A DNA stretch of 34,311 nt from Streptosporangiaceae bacterium (GTDB taxonomy: Bacteria > Actinomycetota > Actinomycetes > Streptosporangiales > Streptosporangiaceae): positions 1 to 34,311 of the forward strand of contig JASHOL010000091.1 of the NCBI GenBank assembly GCA_030041135.1, read 5' to 3'. The stretch's first letter is position 1. The number at the start of each line of letters is the position of its first letter. The translations under genes and the position numbers were made by a program. Under the pieces are notes generated by a model, which saw only the letters and a program-made list of their open reading frames with translations, was not told the DNA's origin and ran no database searches. Below are positions 17,291 to 23,913 of the stretch, one piece after another.

Positions 17291-18237
17291 GATGGCGAGG
17301 ATACCGGTCCTGAACGCCGTTCCATGGCCTGCCGGTAGAGCCGTCCGGCCCGGTACGACGACCTGACCAGCGGGCCGGATTGGACTCCGGCGAAACCGAT
17401 CGCGGCGGCCTCCTCGGCCAGTTCACCGAACTCCTCGGGCCGCACCCAGCGGTCGACCGGGTGGTGGCGCGGCGACGGCCGCAGGTACTGGGTGATCGTG
17501 AGCAGCTCGCACCCGGCCGCGTGCAGGTCGGTCATGGCCTGGCTGATCTCGTCCCGGCGCTCGCCCATCCCGAGAATCAGATTTGACTTGGTTACGAGGC
17601 CGGCCTCGCGAGCCCTGGTCAGCACCTGCAGGGAGCGCACGTAGCGGAAGCCGGGACGGATCCGCCGGAAAATCCTCGGCACCGTCTCCAGATTGTGGGC
17701 CAGGACCTCCGGCCGGGATGAGAAGACCTCCGCGAGCTGGCCCTGATCCGCGTTGAAGTCAGGGATCAGCAGTTCGACACCGCAACCGGGGATCGCCTGA
17801 TGGATCTCGCGGCAGGTCTGAGCGTAGAGCCAGGCCCCGCCATCGGGCAGGTCGTCGCGGGCAACGCCGGTGACGGTCGCGTACCGCAGCCCCATCGCCA
17901 TCACCGACTCGGCGACCCGGCGAGGCTCGTCGGTGTCCAGCGGGCCCGGCTTGCCTGTTGCGATCTGGCAGAAGTCACATCTGCGGGTACACTGGTCGCC
18001 GCCGATCAGGAAGGTGGCCTCGCGATCTTCCCAGCACTCGAAGATGTTCGGGCAGCCAGCTTCCTCGCAAACTGTGTGCAATCCCTCACGCCGGACGAGC
18101 TGCTTGAGCGCGGTGTACTCGGGCCCGGTGCGAAGCCGTGTCTTGATCCACGGGGGCTTGCGCTCGATCGGGACCTGACTGTTGCGGGCTTCGAGCCGGA
18201 GCAGCCGCCGGCCATCGGGGGCAAGTACCACGCTCAC
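17284..18237 (-). CDS. lipA: Lipoyl synthase
   Basis: A 317-residue radical-SAM enzyme that inserts two sulphur atoms into octanoyl groups on E2 and H proteins to make lipoyl cofactor. The auxiliary [4Fe-4S] cluster cysteines are Cys57, Cys62 and Cys68 ([12 protein letters not shown]). The radical-SAM cluster is CTRRCDFC (Cys83, 87, 90). The C-terminal RSSY (about 292-295) supplies the serine ligand. Start GTG 18237 gives the actinobacterial N-terminus ([18 protein letters not shown]), and a longer frame to 18348 has no homologous character. It works on octanoyl groups attached by LipB, here encoded 7.5 kb away rather than adjacent. It overlaps the DUF4191 gene and is divergent from the HtrA-like gene. 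Confidence 0.96.
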   Translation of the reverse strand: MSVVLAPDGRRLLRLEARNSQVPIERKPPWIKTRLRTGPEYTALKQLVRREGLHTVCEEAGCPNIFECWEDREATFLIGGDQCTRRCDFCQIATGKPGPLDTDEPRRVAESVMAMGLRYATVTGVARDDLPDGGAWLYAQTCREIHQAIPGCGVELLIPDFNADQGQLAEVFSSRPEVLAHNLETVPRIFRRIRPGFRYVRSLQVLTRAREAGLVTKSNLILGMGERRDEISQAMTDLHAAGCELLTITQYLRPSPRHHPVDRWVRPEEFGELAEEAAAIGFAGVQSGPLVRSSYRAGRLYRQAMERRSGPVSSPSW

Positions 18238-18436
18238 CAGCCTATTACGGCTGGCGGCGCTGCCTGGCCGTGCGTGATCCCGATGAACACGGTGAAGCTT
18301 CACACAGGAAATATTCAGGTTCGGCTCAGCGGATCGGGAGCCAATCATCAGGAAGGCGCAAGAGGCGGCTCAGCGGCGGAACCGACTATTGGACTGTAAC
18401 AGAAGGCATGTGGACGTTTTGAGGGGACAGATTCAC

Positions 18437-20041
18437 ATGGACACGGAGTACGGTTCGACCGGCCCGTACGGCGACGAGGACCCCCGCCAGGAAACAGATG
18501 CGACAGCCGGGAGTGCGCCAGCTTCCGGCAGCCCAGGCGCGGAGGCCTCCAGCTCTCCGGCTGGCGCCGCCCGGGGCACTCCGCCGCTGGCAGGCACACC
18601 TGCTGCGCCGCCCTCGCCGCCTGCGCCCCATCCGGCCTGGGCCGGATCGCAGAGCGGCGGCTGGCCCGCAGCTCACGACTACGCGGCGGGTGGCCAGGGT
18701 CATCCGTCGCCAGGGCCGGGCTACGGGTCCGGCTACGGCTATCCGGCCGCCGGCCCCGGCTACGGGGGCGGCCAGGGCTATGAGCCGGGCGGACCCGGTT
18801 ACGGGCCGGGCTATGGCCCAGGCGGATCCGGCTACGGGCCGGGCTATGGCCCAGGCGGATCCGGTTACGGGCCGGCCTATGGTCCGGGTTACGGGCCAGG
18901 CTATGGCCCGGGCGGACCTGGGTACGGGCCGCCGTTCCCGGCCGGAATGGATGGCCCCGGCCGGCACGGCAAGCCGGGCAGGCGCCGGCGGCTCGCCCTG
19001 GCGGCAGCAGGCACAGCCCTTGCGCTGGTTGCCGGGGGCTCCGCCTGGGCCGCCATTGGTTCGGCGTCCGCGCCGCTGAGCGCGGCCACGATTGCCAGCA
19101 AGACCGATCCGGGTCTCGTCGACATCAACACGACTGTCGATTACGGGGAGGGTACGGCGGCCGGGACCGGCATGGTCCTGACCTCGAAGGGTGAGGTGCT
19201 GACCAACAACCACGTGGTCGAGGGCGCCACCTCGATCAAGGCCACGGACATCGGCAACGGCCAGACCTATACGGCCAAGGTCGTCGGCTATAGCGACAGC
19301 GACGACGTCGCGGTGCTGCAGTTGCAGGGTGCATCGGGGCTGTCCACGGTCTCGATTGGCAGCAGCTCCGGGCTAGCCGCTGGCCAGCGGATTGTTACGC
19401 TTGGCAACGCCGAGGGCCGGGGCGGCACCCCGGCGATGGAAACGGGCAGCATCACCGGGCTCGGTGTCGCGATCATGGCGCAGGACCCCGGTGATGGCAC
19501 CCTCGAGCACCTGAGCGACCTGATCCAGACAAACGCCGACATCGAGCAGGGCGACTCGGGCGGCCCGCTGCTCAACGTCTCGGGCCAGGTCATCGGGATG
19601 GACACGGCGGCCTCCACCTCCAACGGGCAGCCGGGCACCGCCGCCGACGTCAGCACGACCGCCTTCGCCATCCCGATCAGCCGGGCGATCTCGATCGCTG
19701 ACCAGATCGAGGCCGGAACCTCGTCCAGCACCGTGCACATCGGCGAGACCGCGTTCCTCGGCGTGGCCGTGAGCACGCAGTCCGCGCAGCAGGGCCTCGG
19801 CCAGACAAGCACTGGCGCTCCGATCGAGGGTGTCATCAAGGACACGCCGGCCGCCGAGATCGGGCTGGCTTCTGGCGACACGATCACAGCCATCGGTGGC
19901 CACGACGTCGCCGCAGCGTCCGACCTGCAGGGCCTGATCCAGCAGTACCGGCCAGGCGACAAGGTCTCGCTGACGTGGACGGATTCGTCCGGGCAGAGCC
20001 ACACCGCCAGCGTCACCCTGGTCGCGGGCCCGGTCGGCTGA
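18437..20041 (+). CDS. HtrA/DegP-like membrane-anchored serine protease with PDZ domain
   Basis: A 534-residue protein. Residues 1-185 are disordered and cytoplasmic: acidic start, Pro/Ala-rich stretch, then about 75 residues of Gly-Tyr-Pro repeats. One transmembrane helix follows (RLALAAAGTALALVAGGSAW, about 186-207). The extracytoplasmic part is a trypsin-like domain with the triad His259 (TNNHVV), Asp290 (DDVAVL) and Ser374 (GDSGGP). A C-terminal PDZ domain (IEGVIKDTPAAEIGLASGDT) completes it. Such proteases degrade or process misfolded envelope proteins. ATG 18437 is preferred for its GAGGGG about 12 nt upstream and acidic MDTEYGSTGPYGDED start. It is divergent from lipA, and a strong bidirectional terminator follows. 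Confidence 0.92.
   Translation: MDTEYGSTGPYGDEDPRQETDATAGSAPASGSPGAEASSSPAGAARGTPPLAGTPAAPPSPPAPHPAWAGSQSGGWPAAHDYAAGGQGHPSPGPGYGSGYGYPAAGPGYGGGQGYEPGGPGYGPGYGPGGSGYGPGYGPGGSGYGPAYGPGYGPGYGPGGPGYGPPFPAGMDGPGRHGKPGRRRRLALAAAGTALALVAGGSAWAAIGSASAPLSAATIASKTDPGLVDINTTVDYGEGTAAGTGMVLTSKGEVLTNNHVVEGATSIKATDIGNGQTYTAKVVGYSDSDDVAVLQLQGASGLSTVSIGSSSGLAAGQRIVTLGNAEGRGGTPAMETGSITGLGVAIMAQDPGDGTLEHLSDLIQTNADIEQGDSGGPLLNVSGQVIGMDTAASTSNGQPGTAADVSTTAFAIPISRAISIADQIEAGTSSSTVHIGETAFLGVAVSTQSAQQGLGQTSTGAPIEGVIKDTPAAEIGLASGDTITAIGGHDVAAASDLQGLIQQYRPGDKVSLTWTDSSGQSHTASVTLVAGPVG
18715..18935 (+). repeat. Coding Gly-Tyr-Pro tandem repeats
   Basis: Imperfect tandem repeats inside the HtrA-like gene encode variants of GYGPGYGPGG. 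The clearest DNA copies run from about 18798 to 18918 and share the core GGCTATGGCCCAGGCGGA. They form an unstructured N-terminal tail and may vary in copy number between strains. Confidence 0.8.
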
Positions 20042-20060
20042 CCGAGCCTGGACCCGACTG

Positions 20061-20089
20061 AGCGCCCTGCCAGCCTCCGGCAGGGCGCT
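20061..20089. terminator. Strong bidirectional terminator
   Basis: AGCGCCCTGCC (20061-20071) and GGCAGGGCGCT (20079-20089) form a perfect 11-bp stem with a 7-base loop, followed on the plus strand by a T-rich stretch. It lies 19 bp after the HtrA-like stop. Its right arm ends on the stop codon of the opposing tetR gene, so it probably serves both. Confidence 0.85.
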
Positions 20090-20847
20090 CAGTCTCTTTG
20101 CCTCGGCGGTCCCTGCTGGGCCGCGAAGCCGTCGATCAGCAGCCGCAGACCGCTTTCGAACCGCTGCTCGAGGCGGCCCGGATCGATGAGCGACGGCGCG
20201 GCGGGCCCGGTCAGCAGGGCCCGGACGTGCGGGTAGTCCCCGGAAGCCAGCTGGGACGCCGTAAACTCCTCGGTCATTGGCCCTGGCATCGCCTGCGTGG
20301 TGCGGAACCGCGTGATCAGCTCTCCTGCCTGCAGCGCATGCCCGATGACGTAGTCATCAACGATCGCGAGCAAGTCGGCCTTGGCCTGGGCGTCAAGCGG
20401 TGCGCCGTCCAGCGCCGCGAGCGACTGCTCAAAATGACGCAGCCCGTTCGGGCCAGGCTGCTCGTTCTGGGCTCCGCTGGGACCGTGCAGGGCGTGGACT
20501 GCCCAGGTATGGCGCAGCAGGGTCGCCCGCGTGCGGCTGGCCACCGTTGCCAGCGCGTCACGCCAGTCGGCCGGCATCTCGCTCTCTGGCACGAGCGCCT
20601 CGCCCAGCAGGGCGTCGTCGAGCAGCGCCATCAGGTCGGCCTTGGTCGCGATGTAGCGGTACAGGCTCATCGTCCCCGCACCGAGGGCGGCCGCGATCTT
20701 GCGCATTGAGACCGCCTCGAAACCCTCGGCGTCCGCGATCGCGAGGGCGGCCGCCGCGATTTGGTCGCGGCTGAATCGCGGCCGGCGGCCTGCAGGCTCG
20801 GGCCTGGCCCAGATCGGTATCTCGCCAGCTGCGTTTGACTGCGCCAT
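20089..20847 (-). CDS. TetR/AcrR-family transcriptional regulator
   Basis: A 252-residue repressor. The N-terminal helix-turn-helix is clear: RDQIAAAALAIADAEGFEAVSMRKIAAALGAGTMSLYRYI, about residues 27-66, including the typical MSLYRYIATKADL. The C-terminal ligand-binding domain resembles the TetR_C type found in regulators of drug-export genes. It is divergent from the ABC-exporter operon, and a double palindromic operator lies in the gap, overlapping a possible -10 of this gene (TACTCT, minus strand 20873-20868). The simplest reading is that it represses itself and the exporter until a small molecule binds. The ligand is unknown. The N-terminal extension of about 25 residues before the HTH is Pro/Arg-rich. 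Confidence 0.9.
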   Translation of the reverse strand: MAQSNAAGEIPIWARPEPAGRRPRFSRDQIAAAALAIADAEGFEAVSMRKIAAALGAGTMSLYRYIATKADLMALLDDALLGEALVPESEMPADWRDALATVASRTRATLLRHTWAVHALHGPSGAQNEQPGPNGLRHFEQSLAALDGAPLDAQAKADLLAIVDDYVIGHALQAGELITRFRTTQAMPGPMTEEFTASQLASGDYPHVRALLTGPAAPSLIDPGRLEQRFESGLRLLIDGFAAQQGPPRQRD

Positions 20848-20870
20848 CTTGTCCAGTTACTTTAGTCAGA

Positions 20871-20900
20871 GTACAGCGTACGCATTGAGGTACGCCGTAC
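20871..20900. promoter_or_regulatory. TetR-type operator, two GTACnnnGTAC palindromes
   Basis: GTACAGCGTAC (20871-20881) and GTACGCCGTAC (20890-20900) are each near-palindromes of the form GTAC-n3-GTAC. They are also inverted repeats of one another with one mismatch, separated by 8 bp (centres 19 bp apart). The left copy overlaps a possible tetR -10, and the right copy lies just below a TTGAGG that could be a -35 for the exporter operon. This is the expected layout for two TetR dimers. Confidence 0.75.
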
Positions 20901-20939
20901 GCCCGATCATAGCGCGCCGGCCTCCGCCCGCATGCAGGG

Positions 20940-20994
20940 AGGAGGTGAGTCATGAGATATATCTTGTTCTGCCAGAGTTAAAGATATATCTTGT
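20940..20994 (+). promoter_or_regulatory. Nine-codon leader ORF coinciding with a hairpin
   Basis: AGGAGGTGA (20940-20948) is a perfect Shine-Dalgarno placed 6 nt (counted from AGGAGG) before an ATG at 20952. The ORF reads MRYILFCQS and ends with TAA at 20979-20981. Several of its codons (AGA, TAT, TTG, AGT) are rare for this genome type. Bases 20952-20965 pair with 20981-20994: 12 Watson-Crick and 2 G-U pairs with a 15-base loop, so the start codon is in the 5' arm and the stop codon borders the 3' arm. The arms contain the palindrome AGATATATCT twice, so they could instead be two protein-binding sites. Translation of the leader is inference. Confidence 0.5.
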
Positions 20995-21030
20995 CTTGGC
21001 GCCCAACCTGGCTGGGGAGAGCGGAACGAG

Positions 21031-21402
21031 ATGCTGCGAACGATCAAGCGCCTGCACCGAGTACTGGTAGACCGGGTCGCCGAGACTCGCTGGCTGCAGA
21101 GTCGGGCGGGCGCGAATGCCGCGTGGGCGCACTACGAGCGCCACGCCAGGGCATGGCGCCGCACCTCTGACCGCCATGCGGCAGCCAGTGCCCGCGCCTC
21201 GGCCAGGGCCGACGAGTGGCACGCGCGGAACAGGCAGCGGGCACGCGACCGCCACGCCGCGAGCCGGCAACGGGCACGCGATCGGTACGCCCGAATCAAG
21301 GCACGGGCGCAGCGGCTCGCGCCGTTCAGGGCGCCACGCGGGCAGGCGCGATTCGCCGGCAACGACATTCGGGCAGCACAGAAGGGTGAGGATGCCAGGT
21401 GA
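21031..21402 (+). CDS. Small, very basic Arg/Ala-rich protein
   Basis: A 123-residue protein with no family I recognise. It is extremely rich in Arg, Ala and His, has no signal peptide or membrane segment, and should be almost entirely helical. A repeated element is visible in the middle (RQRARDRHAAS, then RQRARDRYARI). Evidence that it is a real gene: third codon positions are strongly GC-rich, an ATG with a purine-rich upstream sequence opens it, and its TGA overlaps the GTG of the ABC ATPase gene in a GTGA, the same coupling seen at the next two junctions. It could bind nucleic acid or the membrane surface, or adapt the transporter. None of this is shown by sequence. Confidence 0.65.
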   Translation: MLRTIKRLHRVLVDRVAETRWLQSRAGANAAWAHYERHARAWRRTSDRHAAASARASARADEWHARNRQRARDRHAASRQRARDRYARIKARAQRLAPFRAPRGQARFAGNDIRAAQKGEDAR

Positions 21403-22424
21403 CCGACGCAGTCAGGGCCGAGGGCCTGGTGAAGAACTTCGGCAAGACGCGTGCGCTCGCGGGCATCGACCTTGCTGCGCGGGCAGGCACGGTGCTCGGC
21501 GTGCTCGGCCCGAACGGGGCAGGGAAGACGACAGCCGTCCGCATCCTGACCACGCTGCTGCAGCCCGACGGGGGCAAGGCGAGCGTAGGCGGTTATGACG
21601 TCGTTGCCGAGGCCCACCGGGTACGGCAGCTTGTCGGGCTGACCGGCCAGTACGCGTCCGTCGACGACGGACTGACCGGCACGAACAACCTCGTCATGAT
21701 CGGCCGCCTACTGGGGCTGACCCGCCGCGATGCGCGGGCGCGCGCCGCCGAGCTGCTCGCGAGGTTCGATCTCTCCGAGGCGGCCGGCCGCCCGGTGAAG
21801 ACCTATTCGGGCGGCATGCGCAGACGCATCGACCTCGCCGCGAGCCTGGTTGGCCGGCCCAGGGTGCTGTTCCTCGACGAGCCCACGACCGGGCTCGACC
21901 CCCAGGCCCGCAGCGACGTCTGGGACATGATCCGTGCACTGGTGACCGACGGCGTGACCGTGCTGCTGACGACGCAGTACCTCGAAGAAGCCGATCAGCT
22001 CGCCGACGACATTGCCGTGATCGACCATGGCAAAGTCATCGCCACCGGGACGCCGGATGAGCTGAAGGCACGCGTCGGCGGGCAGGTCCTCGAGGTCGTC
22101 CCGGCCGACCGGTCCCGGCTGGCCGATGTCTCGGCCGTGCTGGCGAGCTGGACCCTGGGCGCCCCCGTGCAAGACCCGTCGGCTCATCGGGTGACGATCC
22201 AGCTGAGCAAGGCGTCCGTGCTGCCAGGCATCGTGCGCCAGCTCGATGACAGCGGGATCGAGCTGGCGGAGTTCAGCCTGCACAAGAGCAGCCTTGACGA
22301 GGTGTTCCTCACGCTGACCGGGCATCATGCCGAGGCCGACGGGAGTGAGACCGGCAAGAACGGGCTGCCGGAACCGGAGCTGGCGGCCCAGGCCCCAGGC
22401 GGCAGGAGGGGAAGCACGCGATGA
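21399..22424 (+). CDS. ABC transporter ATP-binding protein, DrrA type
   Basis: A 341-residue ATPase of the daunorubicin-resistance (DrrA) group. Walker A is GPNGAGKTT (37-45), the signature is YSGGMRRR (136-143), and Walker B is VLFLDEPTTGLDP (156-168). The switch position reads LLTTQYLEEAD, Gln in place of the usual His, as is common in DrrA-type proteins. A C-terminal DUF4162-like domain follows. It powers drug or lipid export with the permease encoded next to it. GTG 21399 overlaps the upstream stop by 4 nt and its own stop overlaps the permease ATG by 4 nt. The divergent TetR gene and operator suggest induction by the exported compound. Confidence 0.93.
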   Translation: MTDAVRAEGLVKNFGKTRALAGIDLAARAGTVLGVLGPNGAGKTTAVRILTTLLQPDGGKASVGGYDVVAEAHRVRQLVGLTGQYASVDDGLTGTNNLVMIGRLLGLTRRDARARAAELLARFDLSEAAGRPVKTYSGGMRRRIDLAASLVGRPRVLFLDEPTTGLDPQARSDVWDMIRALVTDGVTVLLTTQYLEEADQLADDIAVIDHGKVIATGTPDELKARVGGQVLEVVPADRSRLADVSAVLASWTLGAPVQDPSAHRVTIQLSKASVLPGIVRQLDDSGIELAEFSLHKSSLDEVFLTLTGHHAEADGSETGKNGLPEPELAAQAPGGRRGSTR

Positions 22425-23245
22425 CGACCGTTACCCTCGGCAGCACCGGGCCGGTGCCGGCTGCGCCCGCCCGGCGGCCGAGCGTGGTGACCGGACTTCA
22501 GAACTCGTTCACGCTCACCTGGCGCAGCGTACTGAAGATCCGGACCAACGCCGAGGACCTGCTCGGCCTGAGCTTGCAGCCGGTGATGTTCCTGCTGCTG
22601 TTCACCTACGTCTTCGGTGGCGCCATCGAGCACGGGAACGTGCATGCGTACCTGGAGTACGTGATGCCAGGCATCCTGGTCCAGACGGTCCTGTTCGCGA
22701 CGCTCGGCACCGGGCTGATGCTCAACCAGGACATCTCCGCCGGGATCTTCGACCGCTTCCGCAGCCTGCCGATCGCCAGGTGGGCACCACTGGCAGGGGC
22801 GATATTCGGCGACGTCGCCAGGTACGTGATCTCGGTCGTGGTCACGCTCGGTTTCGGGATGATCCTGGGCTTCCGCATCCACACCAATCCGGCCGCTGCC
22901 GTCGCCGGCTGCCTGCTTGTCCTCGCGTTCGCGATGGCGATGTGCTGGCTGTCTGCGCTGATCGGGCTGACGGTCAAGACTCCACAGGGCGTCCAGGTGT
23001 TCGGCTTCATCGCGATGTTTCCGCTGATCTTTGCTAGCGGGCTGCTCGTGCCGGTCACCACGATGCCGGGCTGGCTGCAGGCATTCGCCAAGGCGAATCC
23101 GGTAACCCTGCTCGCGGCCGCCTGTCGCGGCCTCATGGTCAACGGGGCTGTCGCCGTGCCGGCCGGGGAGTCCATGCTGTGGGCTCTGGGCCTGGTTGTG
23201 GTGTTCGCGCCCCTGGCCGTCCGTGTGTATCGTCGCAAGACGTGA
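22421..23245 (+). CDS. ABC-2 type transporter permease, DrrB type
   Basis: A 274-residue membrane protein with six predicted helices, including PVMFLLLFTYVFGGAI, MPGILVQTVLFATLGTGLM, VISVVVTLGFGMILGF, CLLVLAFAMAMCWLSALIGL, FIAMFPLIFASGLLVPV and LGLVVVFAPLAVRVY. The pattern and the LPIARWAPLAG segment are typical of ABC-2 exporters (DrrB/NodJ-like). It dimerises with the ATPase to export a hydrophobic compound. The ATG overlaps the ATPase stop (ATGA) and follows a strong AGGAGGGG. The cargo is unknown. Its TGA overlaps the methyltransferase GTG. Confidence 0.92.
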   Translation: MTTVTLGSTGPVPAAPARRPSVVTGLQNSFTLTWRSVLKIRTNAEDLLGLSLQPVMFLLLFTYVFGGAIEHGNVHAYLEYVMPGILVQTVLFATLGTGLMLNQDISAGIFDRFRSLPIARWAPLAGAIFGDVARYVISVVVTLGFGMILGFRIHTNPAAAVAGCLLVLAFAMAMCWLSALIGLTVKTPQGVQVFGFIAMFPLIFASGLLVPVTTMPGWLQAFAKANPVTLLAAACRGLMVNGAVAVPAGESMLWALGLVVVFAPLAVRVYRRKT

Positions 23246-23856
23246 CATACGCCTCCGACAGTACGCCGGAACTGGTCGAGCGCGCCTACGCGGCCGCGCG
23301 GCAGATTGGTTTCCCGCTCACCGCGGACGATCCTGGCCACGGGCGCGGGTCGGCCTGCCTGCCCTGGGTGGGGCGCTTCCTGGCCATGCTGGCCGCCGGC
23401 TGCCATCAAGGCCGGATCGCCGAGCTGGGTACCGGAGCCGGCATCGGCGCGGCCTGGATGTCGGGCGCAATGCCGGCTGACTGCACGCTGATCACCACGG
23501 AGATCGACCCGATCCGGGCCGCCGCCGCGAAGGAGCTGCTCGCGGCGGACCCGCGGGTGGCCGTCTTAGCCGGGGACGCCGTCGAGCTCATCTCCGCCTG
23601 CGGGCCATTCGACCTGATCTTTGCCGACTCCGGGGTGCGGGACGGTGAGACGTTCGGCGCCCTGGTCGGCCTGCTGCGGCCGGGCGGCCGCATCGTGATG
23701 GATGACGTCACGCCGGCGGCTCTGGTGCCCGCCCATTCGCCGCTGCGAGCGCGGGACGTCAAGCGAGAGATGTTCGCGGACGATGCCCGGCTGGCCTGGA
23801 CTGAGGTCGTCCTTCCCGACCTGGAGAACTCGCTGCTGGTCGGCACCCGCAGGTAG
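23242..23856 (+). CDS. Class I SAM-dependent methyltransferase
   Basis: A 204-residue enzyme with a Rossmann fold of the O-methyltransferase (Methyltransf_3/24-like) type. The SAM-binding glycine motif is AELGTGAGIGAAWM (60-73), the acidic residue ending strand 2 lies in TTEIDP (about 85-90), and motif IV-like FDLIFADSG follows. GTG 23242 is the preferred start because it overlaps the permease stop as GTGA. A longer frame from 23179 would overlap the permease by 67 bp. The methyl acceptor is unknown: it could be the exported compound or unrelated. It is followed by hisS after 57 bp. Confidence 0.85.
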   Translation: MTYASDSTPELVERAYAAARQIGFPLTADDPGHGRGSACLPWVGRFLAMLAAGCHQGRIAELGTGAGIGAAWMSGAMPADCTLITTEIDPIRAAAAKELLAADPRVAVLAGDAVELISACGPFDLIFADSGVRDGETFGALVGLLRPGGRIVMDDVTPAALVPAHSPLRARDVKREMFADDARLAWTEVVLPDLENSLLVGTRR

Positions 23857-23913
23857 CGGCAATCCTCGATACTGAAGTGACGGCAGGGCCGGCTGTCCGC
23901 GAGGATAGATCAC

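Noticed and set aside
18389..18436. Longer start for the HtrA-like protein at 18389
   Set aside because: It would add a Cys/Arg-rich segment without a ribosome-binding site; ATG 18437 has a purine-rich site upstream and an acidic start.
23862..23906. Inverted repeat ATCCTCG/CGAGGAT upstream of hisS, considered as a T-box or attenuator
   Set aside because: Only 7 bp with a 31-base loop, and no T-box sequence or specifier loop; the right arm overlaps the Shine-Dalgarno.
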